Assembly: GCF_000092025.1 (NCBI RefSeq)
Contig: NC_003063.2
Location: 1,238,501 to 1,302,500, forward strand
DNA: 64,000 bases
From: Agrobacterium fabrum str. C58
Lineage (GTDB): Bacteria > Pseudomonadota > Alphaproteobacteria > Rhizobiales > Rhizobiaceae
Direction: 5' to 3'
The notes under the pieces were generated by a model, which was not told the DNA's origin, made no database searches, and was given only the letters and a program-made list of their open reading frames with translations. Of the stretch, positions 48,169 through 56,948 are shown one piece after another; position 1 is the first letter of the stretch; every line of letters begins with the position of its first letter. A program made the position numbers and the translations under genes.

Positions 48169-48193
48169 AACGCGCCCATGCCGGCTTGGTTCC
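48169..48193 (-). promoter_or_regulatory. Consensus EcfG promoter for the DUF883 operon
   Basis: On the minus strand GGAAC (48193-48189), 16 nt, CGTT (48172-48169), a full match 108 bp ahead of the start at 48060. Confidence 0.8.
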
Positions 48194-48341
48194 GCGCGAC
48201 CATATGTTTTCTTCACCGGCATTTCCGGTCGGGGGCGATTTTCGAGGAATTCGACCCCGAACATTTGTTTTCCTGTCACAAGCATCATATAAGGCCCATC
48301 ATCCAAGACCGACCTTGACTTCAATCAATATGTGAAACGAC

Positions 48342-49439
48342 ATGCTGCAGACGCCCTATTACCTCATCGATAAGACAAAACTTCTTCGCAACATGGAGAA
48401 GATTGCCTATGTGCGGGAAAAATCCGGCGCCAAGGCACTGTTGGCGCTGAAATGCTTCGCCACATGGTCGGTGTTCGATTTCATGTCGCAATATATGGAT
48501 GGCACCACCTCGTCCTCGCTCTACGAAGTGCGCCTCGGCCGCGAGAAATTCGGCGGCGAGACCCATGCTTATTCCGTTGCCTATGCTGATTACGAAATCG
48601 ACGACGTGATCGCCAATGCCGACAAGATCATCTTCAATTCGATCGGTCAGCTGGAGCGTTTTGCGGATAAAGCATCCGGCATCACCCGTGGTCTGCGCCT
48701 CAATCCGCAGGTCAGCTCCTCGAGCTTCGATCTGGCCGATCCTGCGCGTCCCTTCAGCCGTCTTGGCGAGTGGGATGTCGCGAAGGTCGATAAGATCATG
48801 GACCGTATTTCCGGTTTCATGATCCACAATAATTGCGAAAACGGTGATTTCTCGCTGTTCGACCGCATGCTGACGCAGATCGAGGAGAAATTCGGATCGC
48901 TGCTGTCGCGTGCCGAATGGGTGAGCCTGGGTGGTGGCATCCACTTTACCGGTGACGATTATCCGCTCGACCAGTTCTGCGACCGTCTGCGCGCCTTCTC
49001 CGAAAAATATGGCGTGCAGGTCTATCTGGAGCCGGGCGAAGCCTCGATCACCAAAAGCACGACGCTGGAGGTGACGGTTCTCGACACGCTGTTCAACGGC
49101 AAGAACCTCGCCATCGTCGACAGCTCCATCGAAGCGCATATGCTCGATCTGCTGATCTACCGCGAAACCGCCAAGGTCTCGCCGAACGAGGGCGAACATC
49201 CTTACATGGTCTGCGGCAAGTCCTGCCTCGCCGGCGATATTTTCGGCGATTTCCGCTTCGACAAGGAGCTGAAAGTCGGCGACCGTATCTCCTTCCAAGA
49301 TGCGGCCGGTTACACCATGGTCAAGAAGAACTGGTTCAATGGCGTGAAGATGCCGGCGATTGCCATCAAGGAACTGGACGGCACCGTGCGCGCCGTTCGT
49401 GAATTCGACTTTGCCGATTTCGAGCAAAGCCTGTCTTAA
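48342..49439 (+). CDS. nspC: Carboxynorspermidine/carboxyspermidine decarboxylase
   Basis: A 365-residue PLP enzyme of the alanine-racemase fold (group IV decarboxylases). The likely PLP lysine is Lys37 in LLALKCFATW, SLGGGIHFTGDDYP gives the phosphate-binding glycines, and the second active-site cysteine lies in GKSCLAGD. It removes CO2 from carboxy(nor)spermidine to give spermidine or norspermidine. The dehydrogenase that makes its substrate follows 60 bp later, so the two form the alternative spermidine pathway known to be used by Agrobacterium in place of S-adenosylmethionine decarboxylase. Confidence 0.93.
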   Translation: MLQTPYYLIDKTKLLRNMEKIAYVREKSGAKALLALKCFATWSVFDFMSQYMDGTTSSSLYEVRLGREKFGGETHAYSVAYADYEIDDVIANADKIIFNSIGQLERFADKASGITRGLRLNPQVSSSSFDLADPARPFSRLGEWDVAKVDKIMDRISGFMIHNNCENGDFSLFDRMLTQIEEKFGSLLSRAEWVSLGGGIHFTGDDYPLDQFCDRLRAFSEKYGVQVYLEPGEASITKSTTLEVTVLDTLFNGKNLAIVDSSIEAHMLDLLIYRETAKVSPNEGEHPYMVCGKSCLAGDIFGDFRFDKELKVGDRISFQDAAGYTMVKKNWFNGVKMPAIAIKELDGTVRAVREFDFADFEQSLS

Positions 49440-49499
49440 AACCCTGTTTCAACATCCAACGAAGCTTATCCCTGCGGGGAAAAGGAGGCATCACCTGAA

Positions 49500-50738
49500 A
49501 TGAAGAAGAACGTTCTGATCATCGGCGCCGGTGGCGTAGCACAGGTCGTGGCGCATAAATGCGCCCAGAACAGCGATGTATTGGGAGACATTCATATTGC
49601 GTCACGGACTTTGGGAAAGTGCCGCAAGATTGTCGAGTCCGTACGCGAAAAGAAAAGCCTCAAGACAGATGTGAAACTTGAGGCCCATGCGCTTGACGCT
49701 ATGGATATCGAGGCGACGAAAGCCTTGATTACGAAAACCGGCGTAGAGATCGTCATCAATGTCGGTTCGTCTTTCGTCAACATGTCCGTTCTTCGTGCCT
49801 GCATGGACACGGGTGTTGCCTATATGGATACGGCGATCCACGAGGATCCCACCAAGATTTGCGAGGCGCCGCCGTGGTACGGAAACTACGAGTGGAAGCG
49901 TGCGCAAGAATGCAAGGAAAAGGGCGTTACCGCCATTCTCGGCGTCGGTTTCGACCCCGGCGTGGTCAATGCCTATGCCCGCCTTGCCAAGGATGAGTAT
50001 TTCGACAAGGTCACCTCGGTCGATATCGTCGATATCAATGCTGGCAGCCACGGCCGCTGGTTCTCCACCAATTTCGATCCGGAAATCAACTTCCGCGAAT
50101 TCACCGGCGTCGTTTATTCCTGGCAGAAGGGTGAGTGGCAGACGAACCAGATGTTCGAAGTCGGCCAGGAATTCGATCTGCCTGTCGTCGGCAAGCAGAA
50201 GGCCTATATGACCGGCCATGACGAAGTGCATTCGCTGTCGAAAAATATGGACGGTGCCGATGTGCGCTTCTGGATGGGTTTCGGTGATCACTACATCAAC
50301 GTCTTCACCGTCCTGAAGAACCTCGGACTCCTATCCGAGAAGCCGGTCAAGACGGCCGAAGGTCTGGAAGTCGTGCCGCTGAAAGTGGTGAAGGCCGTGC
50401 TGCCCGATCCGTCGTCGCTGGCGCCTGACTATGTCGGCAAGACCTGCATCGGCGATATCGTCAAGGGTATCAAGGACGGCAAGGAACGCGAAGTCTTCAT
50501 CTACAACGTGGCCGACCACAAGGAAGCTTACGAAGAAGTTGGCTCGCAGGGCATTTCCTACACCGCCGGCGTTCCCCCGGTCGCCGCTGCCATGCTCATC
50601 GCGACCGGCGAATGGGACGTGAAGCAGATGGCCAATGTGGAAGAACTGCCGCCGAAGCCGTTCCTGAACATCCTGAACAAGATTGGTCTGCCGAACCGCA
50701 TCAAGGACGAAAACGGCGATCGCGCGCTGGAGTTCTAA
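49500..50738 (+). CDS. Carboxynorspermidine/carboxyspermidine dehydrogenase (saccharopine dehydrogenase family)
   Basis: A 412-residue saccharopine-dehydrogenase-family enzyme. The Rossmann start is KKNVLIIGAGGVAQVVAHKC, and the middle has GVTAILGVGFDPGVVNAYAR as in the carboxynorspermidine dehydrogenases. It condenses aspartate semialdehyde with putrescine (or diaminopropane) using NADPH. It pairs with nspC upstream. In the same region lysC supplies aspartyl phosphate, the precursor of aspartate semialdehyde. A strong terminator follows. Confidence 0.93.
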   Translation: MKKNVLIIGAGGVAQVVAHKCAQNSDVLGDIHIASRTLGKCRKIVESVREKKSLKTDVKLEAHALDAMDIEATKALITKTGVEIVINVGSSFVNMSVLRACMDTGVAYMDTAIHEDPTKICEAPPWYGNYEWKRAQECKEKGVTAILGVGFDPGVVNAYARLAKDEYFDKVTSVDIVDINAGSHGRWFSTNFDPEINFREFTGVVYSWQKGEWQTNQMFEVGQEFDLPVVGKQKAYMTGHDEVHSLSKNMDGADVRFWMGFGDHYINVFTVLKNLGLLSEKPVKTAEGLEVVPLKVVKAVLPDPSSLAPDYVGKTCIGDIVKGIKDGKEREVFIYNVADHKEAYEEVGSQGISYTAGVPPVAAAMLIATGEWDVKQMANVEELPPKPFLNILNKIGLPNRIKDENGDRALEF

Positions 50739-50764
50739 GCGCAGCATTCTTGACGGATAGAGAC

Positions 50765-50794
50765 AAAAAAGCCCCGCGAAAGCGGGGCTTTTTT
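50765..50794. terminator. Rho-independent terminator after the spermidine genes
   Basis: A 7-bp GC stem (GCCCCGC) with GAAA loop, flanked by six A on the left and six T on the right, so the full stem is 13 bp and can work from both sides. Confidence 0.92.
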
Positions 50795-50889
50795 CTTGGC
50801 TTTATCTATCACGCACTGGACGCAAAACGGGCGTAGTGCCAGTCGATGGAAAGAGGATCCAGTCGCGTTGAAAAACCAGTAGGTAGCAG

Positions 50890-50912
50890 ATCCTCGGGAC
50901 AAGCCCGAGGAT
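50890..50912. repeat. Dispersed intergenic palindrome (rhizobial RIME-like element)
   Basis: A 9-bp perfect stem (ATCCTCGGG/CCCGAGGAT) with ACAAG loop. The pattern CCTCGGG...CCCGAGGATGA is familiar to me as a repetitive intergenic palindrome in Rhizobiales genomes. Only one copy was noticed in this window, so repeat status is from memory, not shown here. It lies downstream of the terminator, between convergent genes. Confidence 0.55.
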
Positions 50913-50959
50913 GATGTTGAGAGCAGGTACGCCCCGTCGTCGTCAGTGGCAGAGTGATC

Positions 50960-52807
50960 TCAGCCTTTCGTCGGCTTCGGCCCACGCTTCTCGAAAGGCT
51001 TGTCCTTCTTGCCTTCGTATTTCGGCTTGTCGCCGAAGGCTTTTTTCTTTTTCCAGGGCTTGTCGTCAGCCTTGCGGTCGTCTCGGGGAGCGCCCGCATT
51101 GTCGGATTTCGTGAATTTGCGCTGCGCTGTGGCGGGCCTTGTGTCTTCACGGGCGTTGCCGGTCATTTCCGGCTTGCCTTCCATCTGCTTCAGGCGAATG
51201 CCCTTTTCGAGCATCATGTCCTTGCCGATGGCGGAGGTAAAACGGTCGACGGCGTCGGCCGCAAGTTCCACGAAGGTTTCCGTCTGCTGCATGCGGATCG
51301 CGCCGATATCCTGGCGGGTGATCTTGCCGAAGCGGCACAGCATCGGGATAAGCCAGCGCGGCTCGGCGCTTTGCTTTCGGCCAACGGACAGCGAGAACCA
51401 TGCGCTGTCGGAGAAATCGGAGCGGTCGCGGCGCGGCGCGTTGTTTTCGGTTGTTTCGAAGCTGTCGCGGCGGGGCTTGCGAGTGTTGTCGAGCGCGACT
51501 TCGAAAATGTCTTCCGGTGCCGAACGTCCCGAATGATAAAGGCGCACAAAGGCGGCGGCGACTTTTTCCGCGCCGTGCTGTTCAAGCAGCTTGTTGACGA
51601 AATCGCGTTCGTCATCTGTTACCGCTTCGCTGAGCGTCGGGTCGGCCAGAAGGCGTGCGCCATCGCGCTCCACGATCTCTTCAACCGAAGGCGGGCGCAC
51701 CCATGCGGCGCTGACCTTGGCGCCCTCAAGCAGGCGCTCGGCCTTGCGGCGCTGACTGACCGGTACCACGATGGCGCTGACGCCCTTTTGGCCGGCACGA
51801 CCGGTACGGCCTGAACGGTGCAGAAGCGTTTCGGAATTGGTCGGCAGGTCGGCATGGATAACGAGTTCCAGGCCGGGCAGGTCGATACCGCGGGCGGCTA
51901 CGTCGGTGGCCACGCAAACGCGGGCGCGGCCGTCACGCATGGCCTGCAGGGCATGTGTGCGCTCGTTCTGGGTCAGTTCGCCGGAGAGAGCCACGACGGA
52001 GAAGCCTCGATTGTTCAGGCGGGCCGTCAGGTGGTTCACCGCGGCGCGGGTGGAGCAGAACACAATGGCGTTGCGGGCTTCGTAAAAGCGCAGCGCGTTG
52101 ATGATGGCGTTCTCGCGATCGGAAGGCGACACCAGAAGCGCGCGATATTCGATATCGACATGCTGCTTCTGTTCGGAAGCGGTGGCAATGCGCACGGCGT
52201 TCTTCTGGTAGCTTTCGGCCAGCTTGGCGATGCTGCGCGGCACGGTGGCCGAGAACATCAGCGTGCGGCGATCGTCGGGCGATTCTTCCAGAATGAATTC
52301 CAGATCTTCGCGGAAGCCGAGATCGAGCATCTCGTCGGCCTCGTCAAGCACCACGGCGCGGATCGACGACAGATCGAGTGCATTGCGCTTGATATGGTCG
52401 CACAGGCGACCAGGCGTGCCGACGACGATATGGGCGCCGCGCTCCAGCGCCCGGCGCTCGTTGCGGATATCCATGCCGCCGACGCAGGATGCGATGGAGA
52501 CACCGGCGAATTCATAAAGCCATTCCAGCTCGCGCTTGACCTGCATGGCCAGTTCGCGGGTGGGTGCGATTGCCAGCGCCAGCGGTGCGGAAGCCTGACC
52601 GAAGCGTGTATTTTCCGACAGCAGCGTGGTCGCAAGCGCTATGCCGAAGGCAACCGTCTTGCCGGAGCCGGTCTGCGCGGAAACCAGCGCGTCCTTGTTG
52701 GCAAGTTCGGGCGCAAGCATGGCTTGCTGTACGGGGGTCAAGTCTTTGTAGCCGCGTTTTTCCAACGCCTGCGCGATCGCCGGGGCGATACCCTGGGTGT
52801 CTGTCAT
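50960..52807 (-). CDS. DEAD-box RNA helicase with DbpA-type RNA-binding domain
   Basis: A 615-residue helicase. Motif I AQTGSGKT is at residues 44-51, then PTRELA, TPGRL, DEAD in VLDEADEMLDLGF, SAT and HRSGRTGRAGQKG in order. After the two RecA domains there is a DbpA-like RNA-binding domain (about residues 470-540, LIPMLCRFGKITRQDIGAIR) and a Lys/Asp-rich tail. It remodels structured RNA, probably during ribosome assembly or cold stress. Single leftward gene. Confidence 0.92.
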   Translation of the reverse strand: MTDTQGIAPAIAQALEKRGYKDLTPVQQAMLAPELANKDALVSAQTGSGKTVAFGIALATTLLSENTRFGQASAPLALAIAPTRELAMQVKRELEWLYEFAGVSIASCVGGMDIRNERRALERGAHIVVGTPGRLCDHIKRNALDLSSIRAVVLDEADEMLDLGFREDLEFILEESPDDRRTLMFSATVPRSIAKLAESYQKNAVRIATASEQKQHVDIEYRALLVSPSDRENAIINALRFYEARNAIVFCSTRAAVNHLTARLNNRGFSVVALSGELTQNERTHALQAMRDGRARVCVATDVAARGIDLPGLELVIHADLPTNSETLLHRSGRTGRAGQKGVSAIVVPVSQRRKAERLLEGAKVSAAWVRPPSVEEIVERDGARLLADPTLSEAVTDDERDFVNKLLEQHGAEKVAAAFVRLYHSGRSAPEDIFEVALDNTRKPRRDSFETTENNAPRRDRSDFSDSAWFSLSVGRKQSAEPRWLIPMLCRFGKITRQDIGAIRMQQTETFVELAADAVDRFTSAIGKDMMLEKGIRLKQMEGKPEMTGNAREDTRPATAQRKFTKSDNAGAPRDDRKADDKPWKKKKAFGDKPKYEGKKDKPFEKRGPKPTKG

Positions 52808-53198
52808 CTACCGTCTTTCGGATATGAAGCTGCCCGCATCCGCCCGAAACCAATAGGTCCTAATGTCTCCGGGGCAGCCGATACAGGCCATTTCGGCCAT
52901 CTGGCCGGTTGCATTGCCGCGCTCATACTGCGAATAGGCCCGTTTGTACAGTGCACCGCGGTACGGTCTTTTACGGGTTTTTATCCTGTTAACGGTTCTG
53001 CGGTGTCTTCCTCCGTCTTGAAGGCGGCCTAAAAGGCGTACCGCATGGTTCATAAACGGCATTGCGTGCCCCCCTCCTTTTCGCTAAGAGACCCGCAACT
53101 TGAGGCTCTTTTTAAAGAAAGGGCCGACTGGGTTTGTTCTTATCCGTCCGTTTTCCTGAAGGAGCCGGCGGGAAAATGGGATGGTACTGGTCAAGGCT
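52808..53198. other. 391-bp divergent gap, no feature recognised
   Basis: It should hold the promoters of the helicase gene and lysC. I see no EcfG pattern, terminator or good structured RNA; the Thr/Lys-rich upstream frames are not coding. Confidence 0.5.
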
Positions 53199-54476
53199 AT
53201 GGCTCGCATTGTCATGAAATTCGGCGGCACGTCCGTCGCGAACCTCGAACGTATTCACAATGTCGCACGGCATGTGAAACGCGAAGTGGATGCCGGCCAT
53301 GAAGTGGCCGTGGTCGTTTCCGCCATGTCCGGCAAAACCAATGAGCTGGTGGACTGGGTGCAGAATGCTGCGAAGGTGGCCGGCACCAATGCCGCCTCCT
53401 TTTATGATGCGCGCGAATATGACGCGGTTGTCGCCTCCGGCGAGCAGGTGACCTCTGGCCTTCTGGCAATCACCCTGCAATCCATGGGCATCAACGCACG
53501 CTCCTGGCAGGGCTGGCAGATCCCGATCCGCACCGACAATGCGCATGGCGCCGCCCGCATCCTCGAGATCGACGGTTCGGATATCGTTCATCGCATGGGT
53601 GAGGGGCAGGTTGCCGTGGTTGCCGGTTTCCAGGGCATCGGCCCGGATAATCGCATCGCGACGCTCGGCCGCGGCGGCTCGGATACGTCGGCTGTCGCCA
53701 TCGCCGCTGCCGTCAAGGCGGATCGTTGCGATATCTATACCGATGTCGACGGCGTCTACACCACCGATCCGCGCATCGAGCCCAAGGCTCGCCGCATGAA
53801 GAAGATCGCCTTCGAGGAAATGCTCGAAATGGCGTCTCTCGGCGCGAAGGTTCTGCAGGTTCGCTCGGTCGAGCTTGCCATGGTACACAAGGTGCGCACC
53901 TTCGTTCGCTCCAGTTTCGAGGATCCCGATGCGCCGGGCATGGGCGACCTCATCAACCCGCCCGGTACTTTGATTTGTGACGAGGATGAAATCGTGGAAC
54001 AGGAAGTCGTAACCGGCATCGCCTATGCCAAGGATGAAGCACAGATTTCGCTGCGTCGCGTCGCCGACCGTCCGGGCGTCTCCGCCGCGATTTTCGGACC
54101 GCTCGCCGAAGCGCATATCAACGTCGACATGATCGTGCAGAACATCTCCGAAGATGGCTCGCGCACCGACATGACCTTCACAGTTCCTTCGGGCGACGTT
54201 GCCAAGGCTCTGCGCGTTCTGGACGAGAACAAGGGCCAGATCGGCTTCGACGTCGCGCAGAACGAAACGGGCCTCGCCAAGGTTTCGGTCATCGGTATCG
54301 GCATGCGCAGCCACGCCGGCGTTGCCGCCAGCGCGTTCAAGGCGCTGGCCGAGAAGAACATCAACATCAAGGCGATCACCACTTCCGAAATCAAAATTTC
54401 GATCCTGATCGACGGCGCCTATGCCGAACTTGCGGTTCGCACTTTGCATTCCGCTTACGGTCTCGATAAGGCTTGA
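53199..54476 (+). CDS. lysC: Aspartate kinase
   Basis: A 425-residue aspartokinase. The catalytic motif is KFGGTSV from Lys7, and the substrate loop is LGRGGSDTSAVAIAAAVKAD. Two C-terminal ACT domains (about residues 265-420; VRRVADRPG-like and ISVIGIGMRSHAGVAASAFK) bind lysine or threonine for feedback control. The start at 53199 gives MARIVMKFGG; an ATG six codons earlier is possible. It starts the lysine, threonine and methionine pathway and also supplies the spermidine route. An internal start for a beta subunit is common in the family but not evaluated. Confidence 0.95.
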   Translation: MARIVMKFGGTSVANLERIHNVARHVKREVDAGHEVAVVVSAMSGKTNELVDWVQNAAKVAGTNAASFYDAREYDAVVASGEQVTSGLLAITLQSMGINARSWQGWQIPIRTDNAHGAARILEIDGSDIVHRMGEGQVAVVAGFQGIGPDNRIATLGRGGSDTSAVAIAAAVKADRCDIYTDVDGVYTTDPRIEPKARRMKKIAFEEMLEMASLGAKVLQVRSVELAMVHKVRTFVRSSFEDPDAPGMGDLINPPGTLICDEDEIVEQEVVTGIAYAKDEAQISLRRVADRPGVSAAIFGPLAEAHINVDMIVQNISEDGSRTDMTFTVPSGDVAKALRVLDENKGQIGFDVAQNETGLAKVSVIGIGMRSHAGVAASAFKALAEKNINIKAITTSEIKISILIDGAYAELAVRTLHSAYGLDKA

Positions 54477-54484
54477 ACCCGAGA

Positions 54485-54570
54485 CATCGGTTCCCGATGC
54501 TCCGATTCTTCGGAGTTGCGTTCTTCCGATGTGGCGTTTCATGAAAGCGTGTCCCTTGCGGGACGCGCTT
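54485..54570 (+). repeat. Three successive perfect hairpins between lysC and ptsP
   Basis: Stems CATCGG/CCGATG (54485-54499), CTCCGA/TCGGAG (54500-54515) and an 11-bp stem AAGCGTGTCCC/GGGACGCGCTT (54545-54570). None has an ideal T run, though CTATAAATTTTT follows soon after. They could stabilise or end the lysC transcript or fold in the ptsP leader. Confidence 0.55.
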
Positions 54571-54651
54571 CTCGCGCTATAAATTTTTAAATGACGTTTT
54601 GATTCTCGAATATTATGACATTCGGATCGGAAGCGTCGGGGAGCAAACGCG

Positions 54652-56919
54652 ATGAGAGATCTTTCCGCAGGTCCGCGCGTCCTGCTCAAGCGGCTGCGCG
54701 AAATGATGGCGGAGCACCTTGAGCCGCAGGAGCGTCTGGACCAGATCGTCCGTCAGATAGCCAGCAACATGGTTGCGGAGGTTTGCTCGGTCTATGTGCT
54801 GCGCTCCGACAGCGTGCTGGAGCTTTATGCCACGGAAGGTCTCAACAAGGATGCCGTGCATCTTGCCCAGCTGAAAATGGGGCAGGGTCTTGTCGGCACC
54901 ATTGCCGCTTCCGCCCAGCCGCTCAATCTTTCCGATGCGCAGGCGCATCCCGCTTTCCGCTATCTTCCTGAAACCGGTGAGGAAATTTATCATTCCTTCC
55001 TCGGCGTGCCGATTTTGCGCTCCGGTCGCACTCTTGGCGTTCTTGTGGTCCAGAACAAGGCCAGCCGAACGTACCGGGAGGATGAGGTTGAAGCGCTCGA
55101 GACAACTGCGATGCTCATCGCTGAAATAGTGGCGAGCGGTGAATTGAAGAAGATCACCCGCCCCGGCGTGGAACTCGACCTGACGCGCGCCGTGTCCATC
55201 GATGGCGATGCCTACGGCGAAGGCATCGGCCTTGGTCATGTCGTGCTGCATGACCCCCGAATCGTCGTCACCAATCTTCTGAACGAGGATGCGGATACGG
55301 AAATCCGGCGTCTTGCCGATGCCATCGGTTCGCTGCGGCTCTCCATCGACGACATGTTGCAGCGCCGCGACGTGCCTACGGAAGGCGAACATCGCGAAGT
55401 TCTGGAAACCTACCGCATGTTCGCCCACGATCAGGGTTGGGTGCGGCGCATGGAAGAGGCGATCCGCAACGGCCTGACGGCGGAAGCCGCGGTCGAGAAG
55501 GTGCAGAGCGACACCAAGGCGCGCATGATGCGCCTGACCGATCCCTATCTGCGCGAGCGCATGCATGATTTCGACGATCTCGCCAACCGGCTGCTGCGCC
55601 AGTTGATCGGTTTCGGCGGTCATAATCCCGCGCAGGATTTTCCGCTCGATGCCATCGTGCTTGCCCGCGCCATGGGGGCTGCCGAACTGCTGGATTATCC
55701 GCGTGAGAAGTTGCGCGGACTGGTGCTCGAAGACGGCGCGGTGACGAGCCACGTCGTCATTGTCGCGCGCGCCATGGGTATCCCGATCATCGGGCAGGCG
55801 ACCGGCATCGTCGCACTTGCCGAAAATAACGATCCGATCATCATCGATGGCGATGACGGCCAGGTGCATTTGCGCCCGATGTCGGATTTGCAGCGCGCCT
55901 ATGAGGAAAAAGTTCGCCTGCGCGCCAAGCGCCAGGAGCAGTTCCGCGCGCTGCGCAATGTCGAGCCGATCACCAAGGATGGCCAGAAGGTCAATCTAAA
56001 GATGAATGCGGGCCTGCTGGTTGACCTGCCGCAGCTGGAGGAATCCGGCGCCGATGGCATTGGCCTGTTCCGCACCGAGCTGCAATTCATGATCGCCTCC
56101 AATATGCCGAAGGGCGAGGAGCAGGAAGCTTTCTACCGCTCCGTTCTGCGGCAGGCAAAGGGCAAGAGCGTTACCTTCCGCACGCTGGATATCGGCGGCG
56201 ACAAGGTCGTCTCCTATATGCGCGGCCAGGAAGAGGAAAACCCGGCACTCGGCTGGCGGGCGATCCGCCTGTCACTTGATCGTCCGGGCCTGATGCGCAC
56301 GCAGATGCGCGCGCTGTTGCGTGCCGCTTCAGGTGCTGAACTGCGCATGATGTTGCCGATGGTGACGGAAGTGTCCGAAATCCGCGCCGCGCGCGACCTG
56401 TTGCAGAAAGAAGTGCAGCATCTGTCGAAGTTCAGCCACGCGCTGCCGAAAAAGCTGCAATTCGGCGCGATGCTGGAAGTGCCGTCCCTGATGTGGCAGC
56501 TCGATGAGCTGATGCAGGAGGTGGATTTCGTTTCCGTCGGTTCGAACGACCTATTCCAGTTCTCGATGGCGGTCGATCGCGGCAATGCACGGGTGTCGGA
56601 TCGTTTTGACAATCTCGGCAAGCCGTTCCTGCGCATTCTGCGCGATATCGTGCGCGCCGGTGAGAAACACCACACCGCCGTCACGCTTTGCGGCGAAATG
56701 GCAAGCAAGCCACTTTCGGCCATGGCGTTGATCGGCCTTGGTTTCCGCTCGGTTTCTATGTCTCCGACGGCGATCGGTCCGGTCAAGGCGATGCTGCTCG
56801 GGCTCGATGCCGCCAACCTTGCCGAAGAGCTGAACGCGGCGCTGGACGATCACAATTCGCTGGAAAGTGCGCGCGAGGTGTTGTTACGCTTTGCCGCGAC
56901 GCATTCCATTCCCATTTAA
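54652..56919 (+). CDS. ptsP: Nitrogen-PTS enzyme I (phosphoenolpyruvate-protein phosphotransferase)
   Basis: A 755-residue EI-Ntr. An N-terminal GAF domain (residues about 20-160) is followed by the enzyme I core: phosphohistidine His367 in GAVTSHVVIVARAMG, then the PEP-binding barrel (GIGLFRTELQFM, RTLDIGGDK, SVGSNDLFQFSMAVDRGN). It phosphorylates NPr from PEP and feeds nitrogen- and stress-related control. It lies between lysC and prfA in the same direction, a common order in rhizobia. Confidence 0.95.
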   Translation: MRDLSAGPRVLLKRLREMMAEHLEPQERLDQIVRQIASNMVAEVCSVYVLRSDSVLELYATEGLNKDAVHLAQLKMGQGLVGTIAASAQPLNLSDAQAHPAFRYLPETGEEIYHSFLGVPILRSGRTLGVLVVQNKASRTYREDEVEALETTAMLIAEIVASGELKKITRPGVELDLTRAVSIDGDAYGEGIGLGHVVLHDPRIVVTNLLNEDADTEIRRLADAIGSLRLSIDDMLQRRDVPTEGEHREVLETYRMFAHDQGWVRRMEEAIRNGLTAEAAVEKVQSDTKARMMRLTDPYLRERMHDFDDLANRLLRQLIGFGGHNPAQDFPLDAIVLARAMGAAELLDYPREKLRGLVLEDGAVTSHVVIVARAMGIPIIGQATGIVALAENNDPIIIDGDDGQVHLRPMSDLQRAYEEKVRLRAKRQEQFRALRNVEPITKDGQKVNLKMNAGLLVDLPQLEESGADGIGLFRTELQFMIASNMPKGEEQEAFYRSVLRQAKGKSVTFRTLDIGGDKVVSYMRGQEEENPALGWRAIRLSLDRPGLMRTQMRALLRAASGAELRMMLPMVTEVSEIRAARDLLQKEVQHLSKFSHALPKKLQFGAMLEVPSLMWQLDELMQEVDFVSVGSNDLFQFSMAVDRGNARVSDRFDNLGKPFLRILRDIVRAGEKHHTAVTLCGEMASKPLSAMALIGLGFRSVSMSPTAIGPVKAMLLGLDAANLAEELNAALDDHNSLESAREVLLRFAATHSIPI

Positions 56920-56948
56920 AACGACCTGTTTCATTATTGGAGTGACTG

